Below, in pieces: positions 27,599-37,130 of a stretch of DNA of 42,006 nucleotides. The DNA comes from Planctomycetaceae bacterium (GTDB lineage Bacteria > Planctomycetota > Planctomycetia > Pirellulales > Pirellulaceae), in the NCBI GenBank assembly GCA_024638965.1, contig JAHEJI010000024.1, positions 1 to 42,006 on the forward strand. The letters are read 5' to 3'. A model generated the notes under the pieces. That model saw only the letters and a program-made list of their open reading frames with translations. It made no database searches and was not told the DNA's origin. The position numbers and the translations under genes were made by a program. The first letter of the stretch is position 1. The number at the start of each line of letters is the position of its first letter.

Positions 27599-28114
27599 CG
27601 GATGCTGCCCTTCTTAATCGCGTCGGTTTTCGCCAAGTGAACTATTCGGCGAGTCTTCCGGAATATTGGATTAGAAAATCGAGAATTACGAGAGGTTTAA
27701 TGTTACTTCATGTTTCAAAGTCGGATGTTTTCGGCCAATTCTGGACGACAGAAACATCTCGACAGGCCGATACCATGGCTCACTGTCCGTTTCCTCGTCT
27801 GCTGCCGGATCAAGGCGAACTGGGCAGAACGATTATCGAGCGGATGATCGAGACTACCTCCGTGTCCTATTTTTACTCGATTGAGGTCTGCTGTGATAGC
27901 AGTTTTCTAAGCTACGTAAGATTTAGAAACAGGGCAGCGGGAAGCTGCTGCTTTGATGGGTTATCAGCCGAAAAAAATTGACCACTTTGAGGGAATACGA
28001 CCGAATAACCAATCTAAGTGGTAACTCGTCGCGTAATACGTCTGCGCGAGAGCTGGCCGGATGAAGCCTCCCGCATCCGCACCCGGTCATTTTATCGTTA
28101 CGGAATTTTATTAG
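27599..28114. other. Intergenic region between AsmA-like and secreted unknown genes
   Basis: A divergent gap of 516 bp. A frame from ATG 27700 to 27981 (93 residues) has a marginal GAGAGG-type ribosome-binding site, but shows no signal peptide, motif or plausible composition, so I do not call it a gene. Promoters for both neighbours should be here. Confidence 0.35.
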
Positions 28115-29353
28115 ATGAGTCATCGACCCAAATATGGTTTGGTTAGCAGACGTCTGCTTACATTTTCGGTCATCGCCGTGATGGTTGGCGGTGTCTGGAA
28201 CGGGAGTTTTGCGGAAGAACTGACTTCCGGAACCAGTTCCCGACAGGCCAAACAGCAGGCTTTGCAATCGATTCCTTTTCAGGAATTGAATCAACAAACG
28301 CAAATCAAGATACGGGACGTCCTGCAAAAGCCGAGTATTTATCGCCGTTTACCGGTGACCATAATCGATATTGATCCCGATTATTTTGTCTTCCTGGCCC
28401 GCCATCCAGAGGTCGTTGTCAATATTTGGAAGATTATGGGCGTCACCAGAATGACCACGACCCGAACCGGTCCGTTTACCGTTTCGACGAATGATGGTGT
28501 GGGTACGGTCAGCAATGTTGAACTGGTGTACGGAACCAACAACCAACATATTTTCTACGGCGAAGGGACCTACGAGGGGCCGGTGCTGAAACGAAAACTC
28601 CGCGGCGAATGTGTAATGGTGTTGAATACCAACTATCAGAAATCTGCTACGGGAAAACCAACTGCAACCAGCCAGCTAGACGTATTTTTGAAAGTTGAAA
28701 ACGCCACGGCAGGATTGATTGCCAAAACGCTCACTCCGATTGTCGGCACCACCGCAGATCATAACTTTGTGGAATCACTTAACTTTCTGCAGCGGCTGAA
28801 CGAAACGACAGTCAAAAATGGCGTTGGCGTGCAACGAATGGCTAATCGCTTGACAGACATTAATAACGAAACCCGACAAAAATTTGTTGATGTTGCCGGA
28901 CTTGTTTCCAACCGTTCGGGTGGCAAGCCTTATTCGCGAAACGCGACCCCTGCTCGTTCGAGTTACGAAATCCCTGCGTATCCACCGAGTAGCTATCCGA
29001 GTCAGAGTTCAAGCCAACCGTTAAACACGGCGCCGGTTACGGTGTCGTTTGGACGAGGCGAGTACAATTATGGTCAACCTGACGGAACGCAGAATTATGG
29101 GGCGGCCCAGGCGGGATACATGACCCAACCGCAGCCATCTGCATATCCTTATCCGCCTCGGGAAAACAATGCGAGCCAGGGACATCAACAGAGCTATCCG
29201 GTTCATGGCATGTACTATCAGCAACCACAAAACGTGAATCGCTCCAACAACAGGGCAATGCCAGGATTTTCAAACAACCGAATCAGGACGATTCAAGCGG
29301 TGCCGACGTACCAAGCACCCACCTATCCAGCCCAGAACTACTACCAACGTTGA
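28115..29353 (+). CDS. Secreted protein of unknown function, Pro/Tyr/Gln-rich tail
   Basis: 412 residues with a signal peptide (about 1-33, ending GSFAEE). The folded part (about 45-270) contains conserved-looking segments such as RRLPVTIIDIDPDYFVFLARHPEVVVNIW and GTYEGPVLKRKLRGECVMVL, and resembles planctomycete-restricted hypothetical secreted proteins, but I cannot name a family. Residues about 285-412 are a low-complexity Pro/Tyr/Ser/Gln/Asn stretch. It ends in TGA and meets the TPR gene tail-to-tail with 8 bp between them. No transcription terminator is visible in that short gap. Confidence 0.75.
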   Translation: MSHRPKYGLVSRRLLTFSVIAVMVGGVWNGSFAEELTSGTSSRQAKQQALQSIPFQELNQQTQIKIRDVLQKPSIYRRLPVTIIDIDPDYFVFLARHPEVVVNIWKIMGVTRMTTTRTGPFTVSTNDGVGTVSNVELVYGTNNQHIFYGEGTYEGPVLKRKLRGECVMVLNTNYQKSATGKPTATSQLDVFLKVENATAGLIAKTLTPIVGTTADHNFVESLNFLQRLNETTVKNGVGVQRMANRLTDINNETRQKFVDVAGLVSNRSGGKPYSRNATPARSSYEIPAYPPSSYPSQSSSQPLNTAPVTVSFGRGEYNYGQPDGTQNYGAAQAGYMTQPQPSAYPYPPRENNASQGHQQSYPVHGMYYQQPQNVNRSNNRAMPGFSNNRIRTIQAVPTYQAPTYPAQNYYQR

Positions 29354-29361
29354 ACGCGCCC

Positions 29362-29691
29362 TCAATGTCCGTGGCTTCTGGCCAAGGCCTCTTCTGCTTT
29401 TTGAATGTAGATCGGATCTCGCGTTCCTTCAAAAGCGCGTTGATACGTCACGCTCAGCGCCGCCATGTTGAACGGATCGTTCGGCTCAAGCTCGACGGCT
29501 TTTTCGGCGTGCTCGCAGGATTTTGCGTAGTCTTCCATTTTGTGATAGAGCACCGAAAGGGCCAAATGAGCGCGAGCGAAACTCGGATCGATGTTTAAAG
29601 CTTCCTGTAACTTGGCGATTGCCTCCGGATATTTGCCTTCGACTTTCAATTGATCCGATTCTTGTTCAAGTGCCAATACTTGTTCGTTCAT
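29362..29691 (-). CDS. Small TPR-repeat protein
   Basis: 109 residues with two to three tetratricopeptide repeats: YPEAIAKLQEALNIDPSFARAHLALSVLYHKMEDYAKS and a second CEHAEKAVELEPNDPFNMAALSVTYQRAFEG unit, showing the characteristic A8, Y/L11, A20, P32 pattern. No signal peptide, so probably cytosolic and a protein-protein interaction module. It lies downstream of ppdK on the same strand, but a strong terminator (29719-29757) separates them, so it is probably transcribed on its own or by readthrough. Confidence 0.86.
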   Translation of the reverse strand: MNEQVLALEQESDQLKVEGKYPEAIAKLQEALNIDPSFARAHLALSVLYHKMEDYAKSCEHAEKAVELEPNDPFNMAALSVTYQRAFEGTRDPIYIQKAEEALARSHGH

Positions 29692-29718
29692 CCGTCTCTT
29701 TCGTGTCTAGTATTTCAA

Positions 29719-29757
29719 TAAAAAAAGAAAGCCAAGCCCATTATTCAATGGCTTGGC
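29719..29757 (-). terminator. Intrinsic terminator of ppdK
   Basis: On the minus strand GCCAAGCCATT pairs with AATGGGCTTGGC (one bulge), followed by TTTCTTTTTTTATT. It is about 100 bases beyond the ppdK stop codon and upstream of the TPR gene. Confidence 0.88.
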
Positions 29758-29855
29758 GTTTAGAGCAACGGTTAATCTAACGAGGTAACAAAGTCGTCTC
29801 CCGACTTGCAAAACTCACGACTTACGACTGTCTGGGACCGCCCGACCACCCGTGC

Positions 29856-32609
29856 TTATTTTTTGCCGTTACTTTCGATCGCCGCTTGAGCCGCGGCCAA
29901 TCGGGCGATTGGAACTCGGTAAGGCGAACAGCTCACATAATCAAGTCCTGCGCGAACGCAGAATTTGACCGAATTGGGCTCGCCACCGTGTTCACCGCAA
30001 ATGCCGCATTTGAGTCCCGGACGAGTTTTGCGGCCATTATTAACGGCCAATTCAACAAGTTGGCCAACGCCACTCTCGTCAATCTGTGCAAACGGATCGA
30101 CTTCAAGCATTTTCTTTTCCAGGTAGTCCGGCAAAAACGTAGCGACGTCATCGCGGCTATATCCGAATGTCATCTGAGTTAAGTCGTTGGTGCCAAAGCT
30201 GAAAAACTCCGCCGACTCAGCAACTTTGTCGGCGGTCAACGCCGCGCGAGGAATCTCGATCATCGTGCCGACGAGATATTTAACTTTTGAGTTTTCCTTT
30301 TTTAGAATCTCGTCAGCGACTCGGCGAACGATTTTCTCCAGGTAGTCCAATTCGGCTTTCGTTCCGATCAGGGGAATCATGATTTCCGGAATGACCTTGA
30401 TCCCTTTTTTGCTGACCTTTACAGCCGCCTCGATGATCGCCCGCGTTTGCATTTCACAAAGCACAGGAAAGGTAATACTCAAGCGGCAACCGCGATGGCC
30501 AAGCATCGGATTGAATTCATGAAGTGCCTCCACTCGTTCCTTGATCTTCCTGAGTGGGACATCCATTTCGGCAGACATCTTTTTCAGGTCTGCCTCAGTT
30601 TGCGGCAAAAACTCATGCAGCGGAGGATCAAGCAGGCGTACGGTAACCGGTTTGCCGTCCATCGCTTTGAAGATCCCTTCGAAGTCCTTTCGTTGATGCG
30701 GAAGAAGTCTCTTGATCGCTTTATTTCTTTCTTGATCCGTATTGGCAAGAATGAAACGACGAACATCCGTGATGCGATCACCTTCAAAAAACATGTGCTC
30801 CGTTCGGCAGAGTCCTATGCCTTCGGCACCAAACGCAATCGCCGCCTTCGAATCGTTGGGCGAATCGGCATTTGTGCGGACGTTGATCTTGCGAAACTTG
30901 TCTGACCAATCAGAAACCGTCTGGTACAACTTGAAAATCCAGTGCTTCTGAGCGGATTTGCTGCCTTCAACCAAGGCGGCGACGACAGGCGATGACTCGG
31001 AAGGAATTGTGCCTGCATAGACTTTTCCGGTAGAACCGTTGAGTGAAATGACGTCGCCTTCTTTGAACGTTTGTGAGCCAACCGAAACGATTTTTTTTGC
31101 GTAGTCGATCTTTAGATCGCCCGCTCCGCAGATGCAGCACTTGCCCCAGCCACGGGCAACAACGGCTGCGTGCGAAGTCATTCCGCCGGTGCTGGTGAGG
31201 ATTCCTTCGGCAGCGCTCATCCCCCCGACGTCTTCCGGCGAGGTTTCGTGTCGAACCAGGATGAGCTTCTTTTCGGGATGCTTGCTTTTGATTTTCTCTG
31301 CTTTCTTCGAATCAAAGACAATTTCACCGACGCCAGCGCCAGGGCCGGCAGGCAGACCCGTACAAATCGGATTTTTCTGGGCTTCGATTTTGGCATCAAA
31401 AATCGGGAACAGCAATTGTTCGAGGTCGTGCCCGGTTACCGTTTGCAAAGCGGTCCTGGAATTGAGCAACTTGGGCAACTTCGCGCCGGTGATTACATCG
31501 AAACCTGTTGCCATTTCGACTGCCCACCGAACGCCAGCTATTCCAACTCGCTTGGCATGTCGCGTTTGCAGCATGTACAGCTTGCCCTGCTGGATCGTGA
31601 ACTCGACATCTTGCGGATATTTGTAGTGTTTCTCAAGCATAGCCATGGTCTTAAACAACTGCTTGCCCGCTTTGACAAGTCCCGGATCGGATTCGCTGAT
31701 AAGTTCGTCAAGGTTCCGAGGGGTGCGAATACCGGCAACCACATCTTCGCCTTGAGCGTTGACCAGATATTCACCCATCGGTTTAGCTTCGCCCGTCGAG
31801 CCGTCTCGGGTAAAGGCAACTCCAGTCGCACAGTCATTGCCCATATTGCCGAAGACCATGGTTTGAACGTTGACGGCGGTACCGAGCAAGCCCGTGATCT
31901 TGTTGATGATTCGATATTTGACCGCTCGCTCCGTTTGCCATCAATCGAAGACGGCATGGACCGCGTGCTCAAGTTGCTTCATTGGGTCTTGCGGAAAGTC
32001 GGAACGAACGTGCTTTTTGTAAATCTTTTTGTATTGACCGACGAGCTCTTCAAGCTGTTCTGCGGTGAGATCCGTGTCTTCGGCGGCTTTGTACTTTTTT
32101 TTGATCGTGTGCAGTGCTTGCTCAAAATGTTCGTGATGGAGTCCAGAACTTGGGCCCATCACGACGTCGCCGAACATGTCGATGAATCGCCGATAGCAAT
32201 CCCAGCCCGCTCGTGCGTTTCCGGTTTGTTTGATGAATCCGTAAACTGATTTGTCATTCATTCCAAGATTCAAAACGGTGTCCATCATTCCCGGCATTGA
32301 TTGAGCCGCACCTGAACGGACCGAAACGAGTAACGGATTTTTGCCGTCACCCAGCTTTTTGCCTTCGAGTTTTTCGAGTTTGCTCAATTCCTTTTTGACT
32401 TGCTGCATCATCTCTTTTGGGTACGCACCTGTCTTTTCGTAGATCCCGCAGGCCTCGGTTGAAATGGTGAAACCAGGAGGAACCGGGACGCCTGCGTTTG
32501 ACATTTCTGCAAGGTTAGCGCCTTTGCCGCCGAGCAATTCTCGCATTGAGCGATCACCATCGGTCATGTTCTTGCCGCCGCCATAAAAATAGACGTATTT
32601 CTTAGCCAT
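29856..32609 (-). pseudogene. ppdK: Pyruvate phosphate dikinase interrupted by an in-frame TGA
   Basis: Interconverts pyruvate + ATP + Pi and PEP + AMP + PPi. The frame spans 918 codons including stop, and everything except codon 223 looks intact: N-terminal ATP-grasp domain (KGANLAEMSNAGVPVPPGF, RSGAAQSMPGMMDTVLNLG), phosphohistidine domain with catalytic H480 (GGMTSHAAVVARG), and the PEP/pyruvate barrel (FFSFGTNDLTQMTFGYSRDD, GICGEHGG). Codon 223 is TGA (31943-31941). The frame is the same on both sides, reading ...AVFD-stop-WQTERAVKYR...; the family has FxSW there, so a Ser codon TCA has probably become TGA by one transversion. Start ATG 32609 with AAGG about 9 bases upstream. The gene may be a recent pseudogene, a sequencing error, or read through; downstream reinitiation looks weak. 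Confidence 0.9.
31941..31943 (-). other. In-frame TGA within ppdK
   Basis: The only lesion found in ppdK. The bases on both sides keep the protein frame and the conserved FxSW-like context. TGA also serves as the normal stop for aceE, holB, trpC and the aminotransferase in this window, so a reassigned code is unlikely. Confidence 0.85.
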
Positions 32610-33257
32610 CTTTTCTTGCCTTTTCGTTGAATCAAATGTGATGTAGCCGTCATGCCAGCCGCGCAAAATTGATGCAGAATCCCAGCAGTTTGGGCAGCCT
32701 GGCTTAAATATTTAACCCGCAGATGCGATACTCGATCATTTAGAGTCGGTGGACCGAGCCAAAGAGATTTCCGACGCCACACAGCCTATCATTTTGCTGA
32801 TTTACGGTAAAGATAGCGTTCTTCAGCGCCGTCCGAACGATGACTGGTTGGATGTAACAGCCTTGATCCTGGGTATTTGCAGTTCAGTTCCTGCGAGTTA
32901 ACCAACAGCAGTTCCGTCCCAAACTAGCAACAGGCTGGGACAGCCTGCCCAACAGTGGTCGAGTCTGTCCCAGACTAACCGGCCGAAATAGACGCGCCGC
33001 TAGCGTTGAGATCAACGGCGTTAAGGGTGTTTAACGGCATTACTTAAATGCCGCAATTTGAAGAAACGTTTATGGATTCGTTTTGTGTCGAGATTTTAGT
33101 GCTGGCTGGAACGCACCCTGCGCTGATTGCCGAAGCGAACATTTTTGTCGCAGGACTGCATTTTTCTTCAAAAAAGAACCGGTAGTGGCAAGTCCTTGAA
33201 TGTCAAAGCATAATCAATTCCTAACCGGATGTTCGTTAGCTTGAGCAGGGCACACGG
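32610..33257. other. Intergenic region upstream of ppdK, with palindromes
   Basis: This divergent gap of 648 bp contains the cluster of hairpins at 32931-33029 and otherwise no gene that I can support. Promoters for ppdK and for the secreted gene at 33258 are expected. Confidence 0.45.
32931..33029. repeat. Cluster of short palindromes
   Basis: Three successive hairpins: CAGGCTG-GGA-CAGCCTG (32931-32947, perfect), AGTCTG-TCC-CAGACT (32962-32976, perfect) and a longer imperfect stem near 32996-33020 (CGCCG...CGGCG enclosing GTTGA/TCAAC). The first two share 3-base loops of complementary sequence, GGA and TCC, and a related (A/G)G(T/C)CTG core. No T-run follows them. Confidence 0.75.
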
Positions 33258-34202
33258 ATGCGTATCCCAACCAGATATTTTGTTTACTCGATCGCATTGA
33301 GCGTCAGCTGGTATTCTGCGCTCATTGCCCAATCGGCAGAAAAGAAATCAACACCCCCAATTCCTCCGGTGGTTCAGCTAGGCAGGATTGATTCTCCACT
33401 TATTTTGGAGAGTAGTGGACTGGCGATTTGCGCAACACGTGCGAACGCGATCTGGACACACAACGATTCGGCAAACGCCAGCACAGTCTATCTTCTTTCG
33501 ACAAGCGGCCAACTTCTTGCGAATGTTGCGGTTTCCGGCGTCAATAACCTGGATTGGGAAGCAATGTGTGGGGCCGTAATCAATGGTCAGCGTTATCTGG
33601 TGATTGGGGATGTGGGCGATAATCTCGAACGACGGACAAGCTGTTTCATTTATCTTTTTCCAGAACCAGATATCGCTGGGGAAACACCCGTCGTTCAAAA
33701 AGTCAATCCGATCATTTTGGAGTTTCGATACCCTGATGGGCCACATAATTGCGAGGCGATCGCATTTGATCAGTTGTCAAACAAGTTGTGGCTGGTCGAA
33801 AAAAGATATGTCGATGACGACCGCAGAACGAGACCGGGAGTATTTTCACTGCCGCTGCAGTTGACCGACACGAAAAAACCGATCGTAGCGAATCGGATTG
33901 GAAACTTCCCTGTCCGTAACGTCACTGGCATGGATTTTTCGCAGGATGGGAAACGACTAATAATTCGTAACTATCTCAACGCCCACCTGTACACCCGAAA
34001 GAACGAAATGACGTGGCGAGAAACGCTTACGTCTCAAAAGCCCAAGCCAGTTGTGTTGCCTATCCAGCGTCAAGGCGAAGCAATTTGTTTTACGGCAGAT
34101 TCAAAGTCTGTCATCGTAACCAGCGAAGTCAGCAGGCAACCGATCTGGCAAGTAAACCTGGACGCGAAAACACCGATTCCGGAAAATGGAAGAAATCAGT
34201 AG
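33258..34202 (+). CDS. Secreted beta-propeller-like protein of unknown function
   Basis: 314 residues; signal peptide about 1-27 (ending LIAQSAEKK). The mature part has repeated strand-turn units including WTHNDSANASTVYLL, LDWEAMCGAVINGQRYLVIGDVGDN and EAIAFDQLSNKLWLVEKR, typical of a secreted propeller such as esterase-like/SdiA-regulated-type proteins. No metal-binding or catalytic triad is obvious. AGGG lies before the ATG. The stop codon (34200-34202) abuts a perfect 24-base palindrome. Substrate and partners are unknown; co-location with a convergent sulfatase is probably coincidental. Confidence 0.75.
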   Translation: MRIPTRYFVYSIALSVSWYSALIAQSAEKKSTPPIPPVVQLGRIDSPLILESSGLAICATRANAIWTHNDSANASTVYLLSTSGQLLANVAVSGVNNLDWEAMCGAVINGQRYLVIGDVGDNLERRTSCFIYLFPEPDIAGETPVVQKVNPIILEFRYPDGPHNCEAIAFDQLSNKLWLVEKRYVDDDRRTRPGVFSLPLQLTDTKKPIVANRIGNFPVRNVTGMDFSQDGKRLIIRNYLNAHLYTRKNEMTWRETLTSQKPKPVVLPIQRQGEAICFTADSKSVIVTSEVSRQPIWQVNLDAKTPIPENGRNQ

Positions 34203-34277
34203 GTCAGTCCGCCGCGGCGGACTGACACCCCTTTCCGCGGTAAAGTCGCGGTAATTCCGAGTCTGGGGCAGACTCGG
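34203..34277. repeat. Pair of perfect palindromes between convergent genes
   Basis: A perfect 24-base palindrome occupies 34203-34226 (half-site GTCAGTCCGCCG), beginning directly after the stop codon of the secreted propeller gene. A second hairpin is CCGAGTCTG-GGG-CAGACTCGG (34257-34277). CGCGGTAA is repeated twice between them (34236-34254). The CAGACT/AGTCTG core is shared with the palindrome at 32962-32976, which points to a repeat family. Confidence 0.85.
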
Positions 34278-34300
34278 CTACTGTGGTTTTGAAACCGGCT

Positions 34301-35800
34301 CTAATCGATTTCCGGAATCGGATCGTCGTTACCGATCGGATTGCCTTGCCAAACTGCCTGGCCGTTTTGATAAGTCAATATCCTGTGTTTGCTGCCGACA
34401 GCCGGTTTGCGGTTTAGCTTTGGCAACCATTTTCGATGCTCGGCGATGATTTCCTGGAACTCAGTTTGGTCGGCCAGGTTGCTCCATTCGTGAGGGTCGT
34501 TGACGGTGTCGTAAAGTTCTTGGGATCCGTCGGCATAAACAATGTAACGCCAGTGCCTGCTACGAACACTGTGATTGCCCTGATTGTGAGTCGTGATGGC
34601 TGGCGATTGGCGAGACGCCGCTGGATCTTTTAGTTGGGCGGATAAACTACGGCCTTCCAAATTGTTGTTTTTGCTCAAACCACAGAGTTCAACCAGTGTC
34701 GGATAGATGTCGAGCAATTCCACAGGTTGTTCGCAATTTGCGCCAACTGCGATTCCAGGACCCGCAAAAATCAGTGGCACGTGAGTTGATCTTTCCCAAA
34801 GCGTATTTTTGCCGGTGATCAGTTTTTCGCCGAGATGAAAACCGTGATCGGACCACAACACGACGATTGTTTTTTCCAATTTGCCGCTTGATTCCAAGGC
34901 TGACAAGATGCGACCTACCTGCCCATCGACAAAACTGGTGCATGCCAGGTAGGAGCGAGTCAGGTTTTTGAACTGGTTGTTTTCATTTAGAAACTTCAGC
35001 CGAGGTTCTGGCAGCTGCCAATGGAGGTACCATGAGAAACGAGGTGTATCGTCGCGATCATCCAGTTTGATCGGCGGCGTCTGCAGCTCGTTTGGAGGAT
35101 AAAGATCAAACCACTTTTGCGTCGCGTAGCACGGAACGTGGGGCAGAAAGAACCCCACCGATAAAAAGAAAGGTTCTTCAATTTCAGCGGAGAGTTGATT
35201 AACGGCCCAGTCCGTCACCAACCAGTCGCCTTTCTCCTCATCTCGGTGCGGGAACGGTCCCCAATCCACCAGCGGATGTTTTGATGGCGTATTCACAAGT
35301 TTCTTATCAGGTTTGGCTCCGACGCTGGCGGCTGGGCCCAACAAATCAAACTCGCGATCGGTCTTTTTTCGCCCGTAGCCGCCATGATATAATTTGCCGG
35401 CGGAATACGTGCGGTAACCGGCTTTTGAAAAGGCTTGTGGGAGACTGATGAGTTCCTTGAATTCGTCCACGTTTCGAAACCAGGGAGCGAGTCCATAGAT
35501 CCCGGTCGTTGAGGGCCTGAGACCCGTCATCACGCTGGTTCTGGACGAGTTGCACAGCGGCGCTTGGCAATGGGCATTTGAAAACAGCGTTCCCCGTTTT
35601 GCTAACGCATTAATGTTGGGCGTTGTCGCGTTGGGATGGCCTTGGAGGCAACCGACCCAATCATTCAGGTCGTCGATCGCAATAAACAGAACATTCGGGC
35701 GTGGTGGTTTCGCTTCGGTAGAATTCTGGTCCAACGCGGACACGGGCAATACGAGAATTCCGAGACTCAGGCTGAACAGAACCGTCAGAATTAGTAACAT
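34301..35800 (-). CDS. Secreted sulfatase, iduronate-2-sulfatase-like
   Basis: Sulfate-ester hydrolase of the arylsulfatase superfamily. Signal peptide about 1-22 (ending PVSALDQ). Metal-binding D43-D44 (AIDDLNDW), active-site C83 in PLCNSSRTSVMTG, which satisfies C-x-S-x-R, so formylglycine conversion is expected. Later motifs GKLYHGGYG, FFLSVGFFLPHVPCY and LWSDHGFHLGEK match iduronate-2-sulfatase/choline-sulfatase-like members. 499 residues, usual length. It belongs to a different subfamily from the sulfatase at 17323. It converges with the secreted propeller gene across the palindrome pair. The likely substrate class is sulfated polysaccharide or glycosaminoglycan, but it cannot be fixed by sequence alone. 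Confidence 0.94.
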   Translation of the reverse strand: MLLILTVLFSLSLGILVLPVSALDQNSTEAKPPRPNVLFIAIDDLNDWVGCLQGHPNATTPNINALAKRGTLFSNAHCQAPLCNSSRTSVMTGLRPSTTGIYGLAPWFRNVDEFKELISLPQAFSKAGYRTYSAGKLYHGGYGRKKTDREFDLLGPAASVGAKPDKKLVNTPSKHPLVDWGPFPHRDEEKGDWLVTDWAVNQLSAEIEEPFFLSVGFFLPHVPCYATQKWFDLYPPNELQTPPIKLDDRDDTPRFSWYLHWQLPEPRLKFLNENNQFKNLTRSYLACTSFVDGQVGRILSALESSGKLEKTIVVLWSDHGFHLGEKLITGKNTLWERSTHVPLIFAGPGIAVGANCEQPVELLDIYPTLVELCGLSKNNNLEGRSLSAQLKDPAASRQSPAITTHNQGNHSVRSRHWRYIVYADGSQELYDTVNDPHEWSNLADQTEFQEIIAEHRKWLPKLNRKPAVGSKHRILTYQNGQAVWQGNPIGNDDPIPEID

Positions 35801-35909
35801 AACAAGCCGTTTCGATTAGGACGCAATCTGTTTTCGCCATTGTAGCAGTCAAACAGCGCGGATGATCCAAGGACGTCTTTTTCTTCCATAACCGACAAGG
35901 GAGCCCGTT

Positions 35910-37130
35910 ATCACCTCCGAATTTTATCCATTGTTGCCCCATCTGGATTGGCTTGACGGTCAGTACCAGTGGATGTTTGAACTGGTGCAAGAGTTGTGCA
36001 ATATCAACTCTGGAACTTACAACCTCGCGGGTCTCGAGCATGTAAAACGGCGGCTTGTTGAAGAGTTTTCGATTCTCGAAGGTATAACAAATGAACTTGA
36101 AATCGAACCTCAACAAAAGATCAATGATCGCGGAGAGGCGATTGAACAACCCTTAGGGCAGCTAATCCATCTCACCAAGCACGACGATGCTGCTCTTAAG
36201 ATTATGCTCTGCATCCACATGGATACGGTCTATTCCGCCGATCATCCATTTCAAGAATGCAAAATGCTTGAAAATGGCAACTTGAACGGGCCAGGGGTCG
36301 CAGATGCCAAGAGTGGCTTGGTGGTGATGTTGGCGGCGCTTCGGGCGTTGGAAAGAAGTCCATTGGCTGGCAACATTGGATGGGAAGTGATCATCAACCC
36401 AGACGAAGAATTAGGATCACCGGGAAGCGCACGATTTATCAAAAGCCGGGCAACCCACTGCGATTGGGGGCTCTTATTTGAACCTGCGTTTTCGGACGGC
36501 ACTTTGGTGTCGTGGCGAAAGGGAACGGGCAATTTCACATTTGTTATTCGGGGGCGAGCGGCACATTCGGGGCGGGAATTTGAAAAAGGACGCAATGCGA
36601 TCGTCGCGTTATCCCGGTTGATGAATCAAATCGATCAATTGAATATCAATTCCGAAGTGACTCTCAATGTTGGGCGAATTTCGGGTGGCGGACCACTCAA
36701 CATTGTGCCTGATTTGGCAATCGGTCGGGTCAATGTGCGTGTCAAAACACTCGAGCAGAAGTCTGAAATTGAAGCCGAACTTACACGACTCACAGACAGC
36801 GCTAATCGAGCAGACGGAATCAGTGTGGAAATGTCTGGTGGTTTTACCTCACCACCTAAAACCCTCGATGAACGTGCCTCGGCGCTTCAATCACGGATTG
36901 AACAGTGTGCTGCGGTTCTCGGCCAGAAGATCAGTTGGTGTGGCACGGGGGGGGCGAGCGATGGAAACAAATTCGCAGCCGCCGGGTTGGCGAATATTGA
37001 CACACTTGGGCCTCAGGGCGGAAATATTCACAGTCGTCAGGAATACTTGATTCTGGAGAGCCTCGTGCCTTGTGCAAAGCGAGCTGCGTTAATTTTGTTG
37101 AGCTTCGCAGCTGAAAACAACGGTAAGTAG
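35910..37130 (+). CDS. M20-family metallopeptidase-like amidohydrolase
   Basis: Zinc-dependent exopeptidase/amidohydrolase resembling glutamate carboxypeptidase (CPG2-type). Zn ligand and catalytic motifs: CIHMDTVY (H and the next Asp), GPGVADAKSG, INPDEELGSPGS (catalytic/bridging Glu pair), LFEPAFS, and the C-terminal GGNIHSRQEY. A dimerisation insert with RGRAAHSGREFEKGRNA lies in the middle. No signal peptide, so cytosolic. The conventional start TTG 35931 has no ribosome-binding site; an in-frame ATC at 35910 is preceded by AAGGGAG at a good distance and gives (M)TSEFYPLLPHLDW. I start there, with doubt. About 399-406 residues. Function could be N-acyl-amino-acid or peptide hydrolysis. 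Confidence 0.87.
   Translation: MTSEFYPLLPHLDWLDGQYQWMFELVQELCNINSGTYNLAGLEHVKRRLVEEFSILEGITNELEIEPQQKINDRGEAIEQPLGQLIHLTKHDDAALKIMLCIHMDTVYSADHPFQECKMLENGNLNGPGVADAKSGLVVMLAALRALERSPLAGNIGWEVIINPDEELGSPGSARFIKSRATHCDWGLLFEPAFSDGTLVSWRKGTGNFTFVIRGRAAHSGREFEKGRNAIVALSRLMNQIDQLNINSEVTLNVGRISGGGPLNIVPDLAIGRVNVRVKTLEQKSEIEAELTRLTDSANRADGISVEMSGGFTSPPKTLDERASALQSRIEQCAAVLGQKISWCGTGGASDGNKFAAAGLANIDTLGPQGGNIHSRQEYLILESLVPCAKRAALILLSFAAENNGK

Noticed and set aside
27700-27981. Possible 93-residue gene
   Set aside because: Marginal ribosome-binding site, no motif or signal; probably chance in a long intergenic gap.
31887-31889. TTG reinitiation start for the downstream ppdK fragment as a separate gene
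   Set aside because: It would lack the ATP-binding domain and has no good ribosome-binding site; one interrupted gene is the simpler reading.
31170-32249. 359-codon plus-strand frame inside ppdK
   Set aside because: Antisense shadow of a highly conserved gene; no independent family resemblance.
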